A program made the translations under genes and the position numbers. A stretch of DNA of 64,000 nt. Source: Chitinophagaceae bacterium. GTDB taxonomy: Bacteria > Bacteroidota > Bacteroidia > Chitinophagales > Chitinophagaceae. The notes beneath the pieces are model-generated. The model ran no database searches, was not told where the DNA came from, and worked only from the letters and a program-made list of their open reading frames with translations. The stretch lies in contig JADKAZ010000015.1 in the NCBI GenBank assembly GCA_016719015.1, forward strand, positions 124,001 to 188,000, given 5' to 3'. Within the stretch, counting starts at the first letter, position 1, and each line of letters starts with the position of its first letter. This document shows, in pieces, positions 17,398-26,334 of the stretch.

Positions 17398-17593
17398 ACT
17401 TGTTTTTTTAGTTGTCAAAAAATGGTTTTTGCGCATTTAAGCATAGTACTAAACTTCATGCCCAATCAAAAAAATAAAAAAGGTGCCTGAATTCTGCCCG
17501 TCCAAATAAGAAAGCTGTGGATTTAATTACCCTGTCACATGACAGATTCCCCATTCTTCCACGGTAATACTTTTATTGATGCGGTAGTCCTAT

Positions 17594-17601
17594 TACATTT
17601 G
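17594..17601 (+). promoter_or_regulatory. -7 promoter box for psuK
   Basis: TACATTTG matches TAnnTTTG and ends 4 bases before the psuK ATG, so the predicted transcription start falls on or next to the start codon. Confidence 0.5.
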
Positions 17602-17605
17602 CAGC

Positions 17606-18535
17606 ATGTCAAAACCTGTTATCTGTATCGGCGCAGCGCTGGTAGATGAATTGTTTCATACCACCGGCGAGTTGCTCCTGGCCACAACCACCGATGCCAC
17701 AGTGACCAAAACCGCAGGCGGGGTAAGCCGCAACATTGCTCATCAGTTAGCTTTATTAGGAGTGCCGGTACAATTAATTACAGCCGTGGGAAACGACAGT
17801 GATGGTGATTGGTTAAAACAAGTGTGTATATCCGCAGGTGTTAAATTAGATGCCACTATTACAAGAAACGGGCTGTCAGGAAAATATACAGGCATCCTGA
17901 ATGCAGATGGGTCCTTATACACGGCCTTTCTTACCAATGCAGCCAATCATTTAATAACACCGGAACATTTATTAAAACACAAAGAACTGCTGAAGACAGC
18001 TTCATTTTTATTAGCCGATGCAAATATAAATGTGGATACCGCTGAATGGTTGTTAGCATTCAGTAACGAAACGGGAATTCCCTTTGTGATAGAGCCGGTG
18101 TCAGTACCGCCGGCAAAAAAATATAAGAACGCAAATCTGAAGGGGCTCTACCTTATCACTCCAAATGAAGATGAACTACCGGTGCTTTGTACAGACCAGG
18201 CCTCTATGACACAAATGCAAATACAGCAGTTACTGGAGAAAGGAGTTCAGAACATCTGGCTACACAATGGTAAAATGGGTTCTGCCCTGTACAATAAAGA
18301 AAAAGCAATTACCCTTCATGCGCCAGCCATAGAAGTGATCGATTGCACGGGTGCCGGCGATGGCTCACTCTCCGGATTCATTTTAGGAAAGCATTTAGGC
18401 AAAGAAGATATTGATTGTTTAAAACTAGCACATACTCTCTCGGCAGAAATATTGCAGGTGAATGGGGCAATCGCCACTCATCTTACGCAAGAAAAATTGT
18501 TGGGTCTTGTTTCAGACTACTATCCCGCCAATTAA
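17606..18535 (+). CDS. psuK: Pseudouridine kinase (PfkB family)
   Basis: PsuK phosphorylates pseudouridine to pseudouridine 5'-phosphate, the substrate of PsuG. The 309-residue protein has the PfkB fold: VICIGAALVDELFHT at the start, TAGGVSRNIAHQLALLG (substrate-binding Gly-rich motif), SGKYTGILNADGSLY, and the C-terminal PfkB signature DCTGAGDGSLSGFILG near residue 248, with the catalytic-type Asp in GAGDG. The assignment to pseudouridine rather than another sugar rests on the psuG gene two cistrons downstream, the usual pairing. First gene of a co-directional run reaching 26232. Confidence 0.85.
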   Translation: MSKPVICIGAALVDELFHTTGELLLATTTDATVTKTAGGVSRNIAHQLALLGVPVQLITAVGNDSDGDWLKQVCISAGVKLDATITRNGLSGKYTGILNADGSLYTAFLTNAANHLITPEHLLKHKELLKTASFLLADANINVDTAEWLLAFSNETGIPFVIEPVSVPPAKKYKNANLKGLYLITPNEDELPVLCTDQASMTQMQIQQLLEKGVQNIWLHNGKMGSALYNKEKAITLHAPAIEVIDCTGAGDGSLSGFILGKHLGKEDIDCLKLAHTLSAEILQVNGAIATHLTQEKLLGLVSDYYPAN

Positions 18536-18544
18536 AACATTAAG

Positions 18545-18937
18545 ATGTTTACTAAAGAACAAATACAGCAAGCTCAATCTACATCGAAAGGCGGTAAAGA
18601 CTTTCCGCAACTGGTGCAAAATTTTAAAGCCCTGGGAATAGTGTTGTACGAACATTGGGTGGGTAACGGAGCAAATATCTATTTAGGTGCCGATGATCAT
18701 GCTGTAAAAATAGAATCTGGTCAAGCTCTGCTAAATGTCAGTGATGATTCTTCGGAGGAAAAGCTGAAACATGCATTAAAAGTGCACCAGTCTGGTCAAA
18801 CGGATTATCCGACATTTTGTTTACAATCAGCAGAAGCAGGGGTTGAAAAATGGGTGACTGATATAAGCAACCTGACGGTGACATATTTAGATAAAAAGGG
18901 GAATACACTGGTACTAGAAAACATTCCAACGCCGTAA
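18545..18937 (+). CDS. DUF1398 family protein between psuK and psuG
   Basis: The 130-residue cytoplasmic protein resembles DUF1398 (YbcV-like): it opens TKEQIQQAQSTSKGGKDFP, has LYEHWVGNGANIYLGADD in the first half, and HQSGQTDYPTFCLQSAEAGVEKW in the second half, ending in a beta strand region (YLDKKGNTLVLENIP). The function of the family is unknown. Its placement, 9 bases after psuK and 1 base before psuG, ties it to pseudouridine use, perhaps as a binding or regulatory protein, but that is inference. Confidence 0.72.
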   Translation: MFTKEQIQQAQSTSKGGKDFPQLVQNFKALGIVLYEHWVGNGANIYLGADDHAVKIESGQALLNVSDDSSEEKLKHALKVHQSGQTDYPTFCLQSAEAGVEKWVTDISNLTVTYLDKKGNTLVLENIPTP

Positions 18938-18938
18938 A

Positions 18939-19862
18939 ATGAATTCATTTCTTACTATACATCCCGAAGTGCAGGAAGCATTGGATAACAACAAGCCCGT
19001 TGTTGCATTAGAGTCCACCATCATTTCGCATGGTATGCCTTACCCAAAGAATGTGGAAACAGCTTTGGCGGTGGAAGATGTGGTGAGGGCTAATGGTGCT
19101 GTACCTGCAACAATCGCCATCTTTAATGGTAAATGTCATGTAGGGTTGACCAATGAACAACTGGAATACTTTGGTAAAGCAAAAGATGTCTGGAAAGTGA
19201 GTTTGCGGGATATGCCATATGTTATCAGTCAAAACTTATACGGCGCAACTACGGTGGCCGCCACCATGCGGATAGCTGATATGGCCGGTATAAAAATTTT
19301 TGTAACCGGCGGCATCGGTGGTGTGCACCGCGGTGCGCAAACGAGTATGGATATTTCGGCTGACCTTACCGAAATGGCGCAAACATCAGTAGCAGTAGTA
19401 TCAGCCGGGGTAAAATCAATATTAGATATCGGGTTAACCTTAGAATATTTAGAAACAAAAGGAATACCGGTTATTACTTATGGTCAAGATGAATTTCCCA
19501 GTTTCTATTCCCGCATAAGTGGATTCAATTCTCCCTTACGATTGGATACCGCTGCTGAAATTGCTGCGTTGCTGAATACCAAATGGAAATTAGGATTGAG
19601 CGGTTCTGTTTTGATTGCCAATCCTGTGACTGCCGAACAGGAAATAGCTACGGATGAAATGGAAATACATATTCTGCAAGCCTTGAATGCAGCGAAAGAA
19701 AAAAAAATCTCGGGCAAAGAAGTAACTCCGTTTATATTAAAATACATCGCCGAACACACCAAAGGCGAAAGCCTGGAAACAAATATTGCATTGATAAAAC
19801 ACAATGCAAAAGTGGGGGCGGCAATTGCAGTGGCTTTTACAAACCCGGAGGTATCGCAATAA
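18939..19862 (+). CDS. psuG: Pseudouridine-5'-phosphate glycosidase
   Basis: PsuG cleaves the C-glycosidic bond of pseudouridine 5'-phosphate to uracil and ribose 5-phosphate (reversible in vitro). The 307-residue length is normal for the family. Conserved stretches are ALESTIISHGMPYPKNVE near residue 24, GATTVAATMRIADMAGI near 103, FVTGGIGGVHRGAQTSMDIS near 123 and VSAGVKSILDIG near 155 with the catalytic-lysine region, then GYDEFPSFYSR-like YGQDEFPSFYSRISGF. It overlaps the mRNA of the DUF1398 gene and is followed 10 bases later by mobA. Confidence 0.95.
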   Translation: MNSFLTIHPEVQEALDNNKPVVALESTIISHGMPYPKNVETALAVEDVVRANGAVPATIAIFNGKCHVGLTNEQLEYFGKAKDVWKVSLRDMPYVISQNLYGATTVAATMRIADMAGIKIFVTGGIGGVHRGAQTSMDISADLTEMAQTSVAVVSAGVKSILDIGLTLEYLETKGIPVITYGQDEFPSFYSRISGFNSPLRLDTAAEIAALLNTKWKLGLSGSVLIANPVTAEQEIATDEMEIHILQALNAAKEKKISGKEVTPFILKYIAEHTKGESLETNIALIKHNAKVGAAIAVAFTNPEVSQ

Positions 19863-19872
19863 CCGGTTTTCA

Positions 19873-20451
19873 ATGACAGAAGAAAAAAGTATAACTGCTA
19901 TTATTCTTGCCGGGGGGAAAAGTACCCGGATGAAAACAGAAAAGGGATTGGTTTCCTTTAGGGGTAAAATGATCGTTGAACATGTTATTGAAGCCCTGAA
20001 TAAAATAACACACCATATTATTATCGTAACCGCCAATCCAGCTTACAAGCAGTTTGGTTTTCCATGCTTTGAAGATGAAATGCAAAACAAGGGGCCGCTG
20101 GGAGGCATATATACCGGGCTTGTTCATTCCACTGCACAAAAAAACCTGGTGGTTGGGTGTGATATGCCTTTAATTTCTGTGAATGTTTTATCCGACCTGG
20201 TAAATAATAGCAGCGATGAAGATGTATTACTTACAGAACACCTGGGAAAAGCAGAACCGCTTTGTTCCGTTTATGACAAAAACTGCATCCCTCATTTTAA
20301 GAGTTTACTGGAGCAGAACCACTTAAAAATCACCGATGCCCTGAAAGGATTGACAACAAGAGTAACCAGTTTTGATAAAGAAGAATGGTTTAAAGGAAAT
20401 GAGTTTACCAATATTAACTCCATTGATGAATTAAAAAAATATGACTCCTGA
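19873..20451 (+). CDS. mobA: Molybdenum cofactor guanylyltransferase (MobA-like)
   Basis: MobA attaches GMP to molybdopterin to form the bis-MGD cofactor used by formate dehydrogenases. The start ATG is at 19873; the open frame runs further upstream into psuG but that part does not align with the family. The nucleotide-binding motif is ILAGGKSTRMKTEKGLVSF at the N-terminus, LGGIYTGLVHS follows, and VGCDMPLISVNVLSDLV contains the metal-binding Asp. At 192 residues it is of normal size. The next genes (fdhD, formate dehydrogenase subunits) need exactly this cofactor, which supports MobA over other sugar or CTP transferases. Confidence 0.88.
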   Translation: MTEEKSITAIILAGGKSTRMKTEKGLVSFRGKMIVEHVIEALNKITHHIIIVTANPAYKQFGFPCFEDEMQNKGPLGGIYTGLVHSTAQKNLVVGCDMPLISVNVLSDLVNNSSDEDVLLTEHLGKAEPLCSVYDKNCIPHFKSLLEQNHLKITDALKGLTTRVTSFDKEEWFKGNEFTNINSIDELKKYDS

Positions 20452-20496
20452 ATAGCATTGCTTCCCTTTTTATTTCTGTTTGGGCCCGACATTAAG

Positions 20497-20504
20497 TAAA
20501 TTTG
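20497..20504 (+). promoter_or_regulatory. -7 promoter box for fdhD
   Basis: TAAATTTG matches TAnnTTTG and ends 3 bases before the fdhD ATG. It suggests that fdhD and the genes after it can be transcribed separately from the psu-mobA part. Confidence 0.5.
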
Positions 20505-20507
20505 GTA

Positions 20508-21362
20508 ATGCGGTCCTCTTCTGTTGCAGCGGTTCAGATTCTGAAGGTTACTTCTCCCGGAAGCGATAAAAATTCTTTTGTATCCGACCAGGCTGAAGAT
20601 ATGCTGGCGGTTGAGCAACCTCTTGAAATAAAAATTTTATACGGTACCGAGGATAACCGGCATCTGAAAAATATATCGGTGACCATGTGTACACCCGGGC
20701 ATGATGAAGAACTGGCTACTGGTTTTCTTTTTACAGAAGGGATCATAAAAAGCAGTGATGATATTATAAGTTGTGTTTCGACAGCTGCGGCCGGTAATAA
20801 TAGTGTGACCACCGTATTAAAGCCGGGCATCACATTTGACCCCAAAAAAATGGAGCGGCATTTCTATAGTTCCTCCAGTTGCGGGGTCTGCGGCAAATCA
20901 TCCATTGATGCAGTAAAATATAATTTTAGCGGGGACCCTGTACATGATACGATGAGCATCCCGGCATTTCTTCTCATCCAATTGCCGGAGTTATTGCGGA
21001 AGCAACAGGAAGTCTTCGAACATACCGGCGGTCTTCATGCTTCAGCACTGTTTGACCCGAACGGGCACCTGCTGCTGAGCCGGGAAGATGTAGGACGACA
21101 TAATGCCCTGGACAAATTAATTGGTGCTTCCCTGATAGCAGGCAATATCCCTTTGCATGAGCACCTGTTATTATTAAGCGGCCGTGCCAGCTTTGAACTG
21201 ATACAAAAAGCAGCAATGGCAGGAATAAAGATTGTTTGTGCGGTAGGTGCACCATCCAGCCTGGCGGTTGAACTGGCCAAAGAACTTGATATAACACTGG
21301 TTGGCTTTTTGAGAGATGGACGGTTTAATATTTATTCCGGTGAACAACGGATACATAAATAA
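20508..21362 (+). CDS. fdhD: Formate dehydrogenase accessory sulfurtransferase
   Basis: FdhD carries sulfur from a cysteine desulfurase to the Mo-bisMGD cofactor of formate dehydrogenases, which activates them. The 284-residue protein has the essential SSCGVCGKSSID cysteine motif (about 124), EELATGFLFTEGII near residue 66, GGLHASALFDPNG, SREDVGRHNALDKLIG (about 192) and LLSGRASFELIQKA. The start is ATG 20508; an in-frame TTG 6 bases upstream also exists. Operon context with the formate dehydrogenase subunits is the expected one. Confidence 0.96.
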   Translation: MRSSSVAAVQILKVTSPGSDKNSFVSDQAEDMLAVEQPLEIKILYGTEDNRHLKNISVTMCTPGHDEELATGFLFTEGIIKSSDDIISCVSTAAAGNNSVTTVLKPGITFDPKKMERHFYSSSSCGVCGKSSIDAVKYNFSGDPVHDTMSIPAFLLIQLPELLRKQQEVFEHTGGLHASALFDPNGHLLLSREDVGRHNALDKLIGASLIAGNIPLHEHLLLLSGRASFELIQKAAMAGIKIVCAVGAPSSLAVELAKELDITLVGFLRDGRFNIYSGEQRIHK

Positions 21363-21368
21363 TTTTTT

Positions 21369-21740
21369 ATGAAGATCAGAATTAAAGGAAATTCCATCCG
21401 GTTCCGGCTTACCAAAACAGATATCGCTGAATTTGGAAAGCAGGGATTTGTTGAAGAAAAAACCGAATTTCCGGATGGGCCGGTTTTTCAATACCGGATT
21501 GAAAGGAAAGCCGGTATTACCAATATGGAAGCCTCTTTCTCAGGAAATAGTATTAGTATTTTTATTCCGGATAAAATTGTGGAAGAGTGGACGACCACTG
21601 ATATTATTGGCTTTAGCCATAAAGCAGCTATAGGAAAGGGGAAGGACTTGTTCCTGCTGATTGAAAAAGATTTTGTTTGTCTTGACCATACATTTGAAGA
21701 CCAGAGCGACAACTATCCGAACCCGAATAAACTTTGTTGA
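21369..21740 (+). CDS. Small conserved protein in the formate dehydrogenase operon
   Basis: This 123-residue protein has no signal peptide or membrane helix and reads as a small beta-rich fold: MKIRIKGNSIRFRLTKTDIA, then FQYRIERKAGITNMEASFSG, SISIFIPDKIVEEW, and an acidic end (EDQSDNYPNPNKLC). I recall similar proteins beside fdhD in other Bacteroidota (the DUF7009 type), but I do not know a function. It lies 6 bases after fdhD and 17 before the next subunit gene, so it belongs to the operon. A maturation or regulatory role for formate dehydrogenase is inference. Confidence 0.65.
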   Translation: MKIRIKGNSIRFRLTKTDIAEFGKQGFVEEKTEFPDGPVFQYRIERKAGITNMEASFSGNSISIFIPDKIVEEWTTTDIIGFSHKAAIGKGKDLFLLIEKDFVCLDHTFEDQSDNYPNPNKLC

Positions 21741-21757
21741 TCTAATTAACGATTGCC

Positions 21758-23413
21758 ATGTCAAAAAATCTGAGTGAACTTGCCGGCAGAAAAGGAGTCA
21801 GCAAAACTCTTTTTGAAGAACTGGGTATTGCTGCCAGGCAAACCGGTTCACCTTCTGTTGAAAAAATGGAAGAACTGGCTGAGGCGTTTGTAATGGGCAA
21901 GGCTAATGTGTTTGGTGCGACCAGTTTTTATGACTTCCTTAAACCGGAAAACAAAGGGAAGAAAGTATATATCTGCAACGGAAGCTCCTGTATGACAGCC
22001 GGTACACAACCTGCACTCAAAGGAAAATTACTGGTACATTATACGCCTGATGAAATTGGTGACATGTGCTGTCTGGGACGTTGTCATGAAAACAGTTCCT
22101 TTAATATAAATGGGAAGAACTACTCAGGTAATGCTGTTGATGAAATTGACAGCATTAAAAAAAACAGTACAGAAGTTGCCGATACCTACCACGTTGCTGC
22201 ATACGGGACTCCTGTTTTGACCACACCCTTTCCCGGAATCAATGAATATTATTCCATACTGGCTGATGCGTTGAAAAAAACAGCAGATGAATTGCTGAAT
22301 GAATTAAAACGATCTGGTTTAAGGGGCCGTGGCGGCGCAGGATTTCCTATTGCTTTTAAGCTGGATAGTTGCAGAAAAGAAACAAGTAAACAAAAATTCA
22401 TTGTGTGCAATGCCGATGAAGGAGACCCGGGTGCCTACAGCGACAGGTATTTACTGGAACAACAACCACATAGTGTGCTGCTGGGAATGATGATTGCCGG
22501 TTATATTACCGGGGCCGGCACCGGGGTAGTGTATATCCGTGCCGAATATCCTGAAGCTATTAGTATAACACAAAATGCAATCGCATCCTTATACCAACAA
22601 AACTTGCTGGGAGAAAATATTTTACAATCCGGTTTTGACTTCCACTTCAAAGTAATAAGTGCTCAGGGTGCTTATATCTGCGGCGAAGAAACGGCTTTGC
22701 TTTCCTCTATTGAAGGACAACGACCAGAAGTAAGGGTTCGTCCGCCATACCCGGTACAGCAGGGACTCTTTAATAAACCGACAGTGGTTAATAATGTAGA
22801 AACACTTGCCTGCATTCCATACATACTTAAAAACGGTGGAGAAAAATTCGCATCAATCGGTATTGGTAAATCAACCGGAACAAAATTGATCTCCTTAGAT
22901 GGTTTCTTTAATAAACCCGGCATCTATGAAGTGGATATGGGAACACCGCTTGCGGTGGTAGTGAATGATTTGGGTGGAGGTTTCCGTTCGCCGGTAAAAG
23001 CAATGCATATTGGTGGACCATTGGGTGGATTGGTTCCAATTGAGAAAATAAATGAATTAACTGTTGACTTTGAATCGTTCGCCAAAAACGGTTTCCTGCT
23101 GGGGCATGCATCGGTTGTTTGTATTCCCGAACATTTTCCTATCATAAAATATCTTGAACATTTATTCCAGTTTACGGCGCATGAAAGTTGCGGAAAATGT
23201 TTTCCCTGCAGAATTGGTTCAACAAGAGGAGCTGAAATGTTGAAGAAAGCACAGGAGACAGAATATAGAATTGACAGGACTTTATTTGATGATTTGGTGG
23301 AGACATTAGAGATTGGGTCTCTATGCGCATTGGGTGGCGGCTTACCATTGCCAGTAAAAAATGCACTGCAGTATTTTGATAAAGAGCTTTCGGTATATTT
23401 TAAAAAATCCTGA
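21758..23413 (+). CDS. fdsB: Formate dehydrogenase beta subunit, NuoE-NuoF fusion
   Basis: A 551-residue protein that joins a NuoE-like thioredoxin-fold [2Fe-2S] domain (about 1-145; cysteines C73, C78, C105, C109) to a NuoF-like FMN/NADH domain (about 150-551). The latter has RSGLRGRGGAGFP (FMN/NAD loop), CNADEGDPGAYSDRYLLE, YICGEETALLSSIEGQRP and, near the C-terminus, C478-x2-C481-x2-C484 with C523 for the [4Fe-4S] cluster. Such subunits pass electrons from formate oxidation to NAD(+) in soluble formate dehydrogenases, and related proteins occur in bifurcating hydrogenases. It is 3 bases upstream of the catalytic subunit gene, which indicates translational coupling. Confidence 0.9.
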   Translation: MSKNLSELAGRKGVSKTLFEELGIAARQTGSPSVEKMEELAEAFVMGKANVFGATSFYDFLKPENKGKKVYICNGSSCMTAGTQPALKGKLLVHYTPDEIGDMCCLGRCHENSSFNINGKNYSGNAVDEIDSIKKNSTEVADTYHVAAYGTPVLTTPFPGINEYYSILADALKKTADELLNELKRSGLRGRGGAGFPIAFKLDSCRKETSKQKFIVCNADEGDPGAYSDRYLLEQQPHSVLLGMMIAGYITGAGTGVVYIRAEYPEAISITQNAIASLYQQNLLGENILQSGFDFHFKVISAQGAYICGEETALLSSIEGQRPEVRVRPPYPVQQGLFNKPTVVNNVETLACIPYILKNGGEKFASIGIGKSTGTKLISLDGFFNKPGIYEVDMGTPLAVVVNDLGGGFRSPVKAMHIGGPLGGLVPIEKINELTVDFESFAKNGFLLGHASVVCIPEHFPIIKYLEHLFQFTAHESCGKCFPCRIGSTRGAEMLKKAQETEYRIDRTLFDDLVETLEIGSLCALGGGLPLPVKNALQYFDKELSVYFKKS

Positions 23414-23415
23414 TC

Positions 23416-26232
23416 ATGGGTATAGTGTTTAGAAAAGATGACAAACATACACAGGATAAAAAGGGCAATATTGCTACTTATGTTTCCGGCAATGGAAATA
23501 TACAAGCTGGTATAGCTTATATCAATAACGAACCTTTTGAAATAAAAGAAGGTGAGACGATCATTTCATTCATCAGAAGACATACTGGAAAAGAGGCTGT
23601 GCCTACTTTATGCGATGCGCCCAACCTGGAACCTTTTGGATCCTGCCGGGTGTGCAGTGTTGATGTTGCATTGATGGAGAACGGACCGGTGAAAGCACTG
23701 GCTTCCTGCCATACACCGGTAATCGCTGGTTCTTATATTTATCCTGATACAGAAAGAATTCAAAAACTCAGAAAGAATATCATTGAACTGGTCCTGACTG
23801 ATCATCCCCTTGATTGCGAGACCTGTGAGGTAAATAACAATTGCGAATTACAATCCGTTGCAGCAAGGGTAGGCATAAAAGATGTTCGTTATCCCGCAGG
23901 AAAAAATAACCAGGACAGGAAAAAAGATCTTAGTCATCCGTACATGACCTCTGACCTGTCCAAGTGCATTAATTGTTTCCGTTGTGTGAGAGCTTGTGAT
24001 GAAGTGCAGGGGCAATTTGTGCTGAGTATGTCCGGCCGGGGATTTGACAGTCATATCATCAAAGGTTCGGATGTAAGTTTTAAAGAGAGTGATTGTGTTA
24101 GTTGCGGTGCCTGTGCACAAGCCTGTCCCACTTCGGCTATCAGCGATGTGTTTGAATCAAAATCCATGGTGTTTGATAAAAAAGTACGGACTGTTTGTAC
24201 CTATTGCGGTGTCGGGTGCAACCTGGATGTGGCGGTGAATGCTGGTACCATTAAATCTATCCAGGCTCCATACGATGCAGCAGCCAATGGCGGGCATACT
24301 TGTTTGAAAGGCCGTTATGCTTTCTCCTTCTACAATCATGCTGACCGCATACGAACACCATTGATCAAACGAAATGGTGAGTTTGAAGAAGCAAGCTGGG
24401 ATGAAGCCTATGATTTTATAGCAACTAAACTCACGGAGTTAAAAAATAATTACGGCCCTGATGCTATTGCCGGTATCTCTTCTGCCAGGTGTACCAATGA
24501 AGAAAATTATATCATGCAGAAATTTATCCGGGCTGTGATCGGCACTAATAATATTGACAGTTGTGCAAGGGTGTGTCATTCTCCCACTGCCATTGGAATG
24601 CAGCGAACATTCGGAACAGGTGCAGCTACTAATTCAGTTATTGATATGCAATACACCGACTGCATGATGGTGATAGGCGCAAATCCTACCGATGCCCACC
24701 CCGTAACGGGGGCGAAGATGAAACAGCAGGCGATGAAAGGAAAAACGCTGATCGTAATTGATCCGAGAAAAACAGAACTGGTAAAATATGCAAACTATCA
24801 TTTGCAGTTGCGGCCGGGCACCAATGTAGCGCTGCTCAACATGATGTTATATTATATCATCAAAGACAATGCAGAAGATGCAGCTTTTATTGCCTCCCGT
24901 ACCGAAGGATATGAGGAGTTCAAACAAAATATTTTAAACCTGAATATTGACGAACTGGAAAAAATAACAGGTGTTGATCGCCATCTCGTTCGGGATGCGG
25001 CGAGAGCATATGCCACCGCACCGAATGCCATGTCTTTTCATGGCTTGGGTGTAACCGAACATTCGCAGGGCACTTACACCGTTATGCTGATAGCGGATCT
25101 GGCAATGATAACTGGTAATATCGGAAGAAGGGGTGTTGGTGTAAACCCATTGCGTGGACAAAACAATGTGCAGGGCGCCGCTGATATGGGTTGCCAGCCT
25201 TACCAGGGCGCCGGTTACTTAGATGTAACCAATCCGGAGATACATAAGAAGTATGAGGATTTCTATCAGGCAAAATTGCCCCTGCATATAGGTTATAAAA
25301 TTCCGGAGATGTATGAGGCGTCGCTGAATGATAAACTAAAAGCTATCTGGGTCATTGGTGAAGACATGGCACAAACAGATCCCAACACACATCATGTGGT
25401 AGCAGCATTAAAAAATTTGGAACTGTTTGTTGTTCAGGAATTATTTATGACAGAAACAGCGAAGCTGGCTACTGTCATTCTTCCCGGTGCTTCTTTTTTA
25501 GAGAAAAGCGGAACATTTACCAATGGTGAAAGAAGGATACAGCGGGTCAATAAGGTGGTTGAGCCCATTGAAGGAACCAAATGCGACGGACAGATCATCG
25601 TAGATATCATGAACCGCATGGGATATAAACAAGCAGACTATGACCCGGCCAACATGCTGGAAGAAATTGCACAGATCGTACCTTTTTTTGCCGGGGTAAA
25701 ATGGAATGAGCTGGGGGATAACGGCAAGCAATGGCCTGTACTGAAAGACGGAACCGATACAGAAATATTGCACCTCAAAGACTTCACCAGGGGTAAGGGC
25801 AAATTCATGTTCAACCCATTTAAGGAGTCGGAAGAAATTTTGCAGCATGGAAAAGAATATCCCTATATCATCACCACCAACAGGGAGCTGGAGCATTATA
25901 ATTGTGGTGCCATGACAAGGCGAACCCGGAATGTTGATATTCTAACGGAGGATGTATTACTGATCTGCGAAGAAGATGCCCGTAAACATTTGATCAATGA
26001 TGGTGATATGGTTTGCGTGGAATCGCCAAGAGGAAAAGTGGACATCAAAGCAAAAATTACCAATGAAGTAAAACCCGGCATACTCAGCAGTACGTTTCAT
26101 TTTCCGGAGAACATGCTGAATAATATCACTTCCAGCATCAGCGACAGCGAGGCAATGTGCCCGGAATATAAAGTGGTGGCCTGTACTATCAGGAAGAGTA
26201 AGGGGAAGTATAAATTAAATAAAGAGGCTTAG
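23416..26232 (+). CDS. fdsA: NAD-dependent formate dehydrogenase catalytic (alpha) subunit
   Basis: A 938-residue multi-domain molybdoenzyme. In order: NuoG-type [2Fe-2S] domain (C66, C77, C80, C98), His-Cys3 cluster (H130, C134, C137, C143), two ferredoxin [4Fe-4S] clusters (C184/C187/C190/C194 and C227/C230/C233/C237), the [4Fe-4S] of the Mo domain (C261, C264, C268, C296), then the molybdopterin domains to about 800 and a C-terminal MGD-binding domain. The active-site residue is C387 in ARVCHSP, where selenoenzymes have selenocysteine, and H388 follows it. With FdsB it oxidises formate to CO2 with NAD(+). No gamma or delta subunit gene follows; the next gene is convergent. Confidence 0.94.
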   Translation: MGIVFRKDDKHTQDKKGNIATYVSGNGNIQAGIAYINNEPFEIKEGETIISFIRRHTGKEAVPTLCDAPNLEPFGSCRVCSVDVALMENGPVKALASCHTPVIAGSYIYPDTERIQKLRKNIIELVLTDHPLDCETCEVNNNCELQSVAARVGIKDVRYPAGKNNQDRKKDLSHPYMTSDLSKCINCFRCVRACDEVQGQFVLSMSGRGFDSHIIKGSDVSFKESDCVSCGACAQACPTSAISDVFESKSMVFDKKVRTVCTYCGVGCNLDVAVNAGTIKSIQAPYDAAANGGHTCLKGRYAFSFYNHADRIRTPLIKRNGEFEEASWDEAYDFIATKLTELKNNYGPDAIAGISSARCTNEENYIMQKFIRAVIGTNNIDSCARVCHSPTAIGMQRTFGTGAATNSVIDMQYTDCMMVIGANPTDAHPVTGAKMKQQAMKGKTLIVIDPRKTELVKYANYHLQLRPGTNVALLNMMLYYIIKDNAEDAAFIASRTEGYEEFKQNILNLNIDELEKITGVDRHLVRDAARAYATAPNAMSFHGLGVTEHSQGTYTVMLIADLAMITGNIGRRGVGVNPLRGQNNVQGAADMGCQPYQGAGYLDVTNPEIHKKYEDFYQAKLPLHIGYKIPEMYEASLNDKLKAIWVIGEDMAQTDPNTHHVVAALKNLELFVVQELFMTETAKLATVILPGASFLEKSGTFTNGERRIQRVNKVVEPIEGTKCDGQIIVDIMNRMGYKQADYDPANMLEEIAQIVPFFAGVKWNELGDNGKQWPVLKDGTDTEILHLKDFTRGKGKFMFNPFKESEEILQHGKEYPYIITTNRELEHYNCGAMTRRTRNVDILTEDVLLICEEDARKHLINDGDMVCVESPRGKVDIKAKITNEVKPGILSSTFHFPENMLNNITSSISDSEAMCPEYKVVACTIRKSKGKYKLNKEA

Positions 26233-26334
26233 GACAATTTTGAAGGAACATTAAGATAACAAACAAAGATTTTCAGTTTCGTGTATAAAATGGCCTGATA
26301 GAGTTTGAGGAAGTGAATGATTATAAATAGCCGG

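Noticed and set aside
22924..23505. Long antisense open frame (193 codons) opposite the formate dehydrogenase subunits
   Set aside because: It mirrors the coding frame of the real genes, has no family motif, and lies across a gene boundary.
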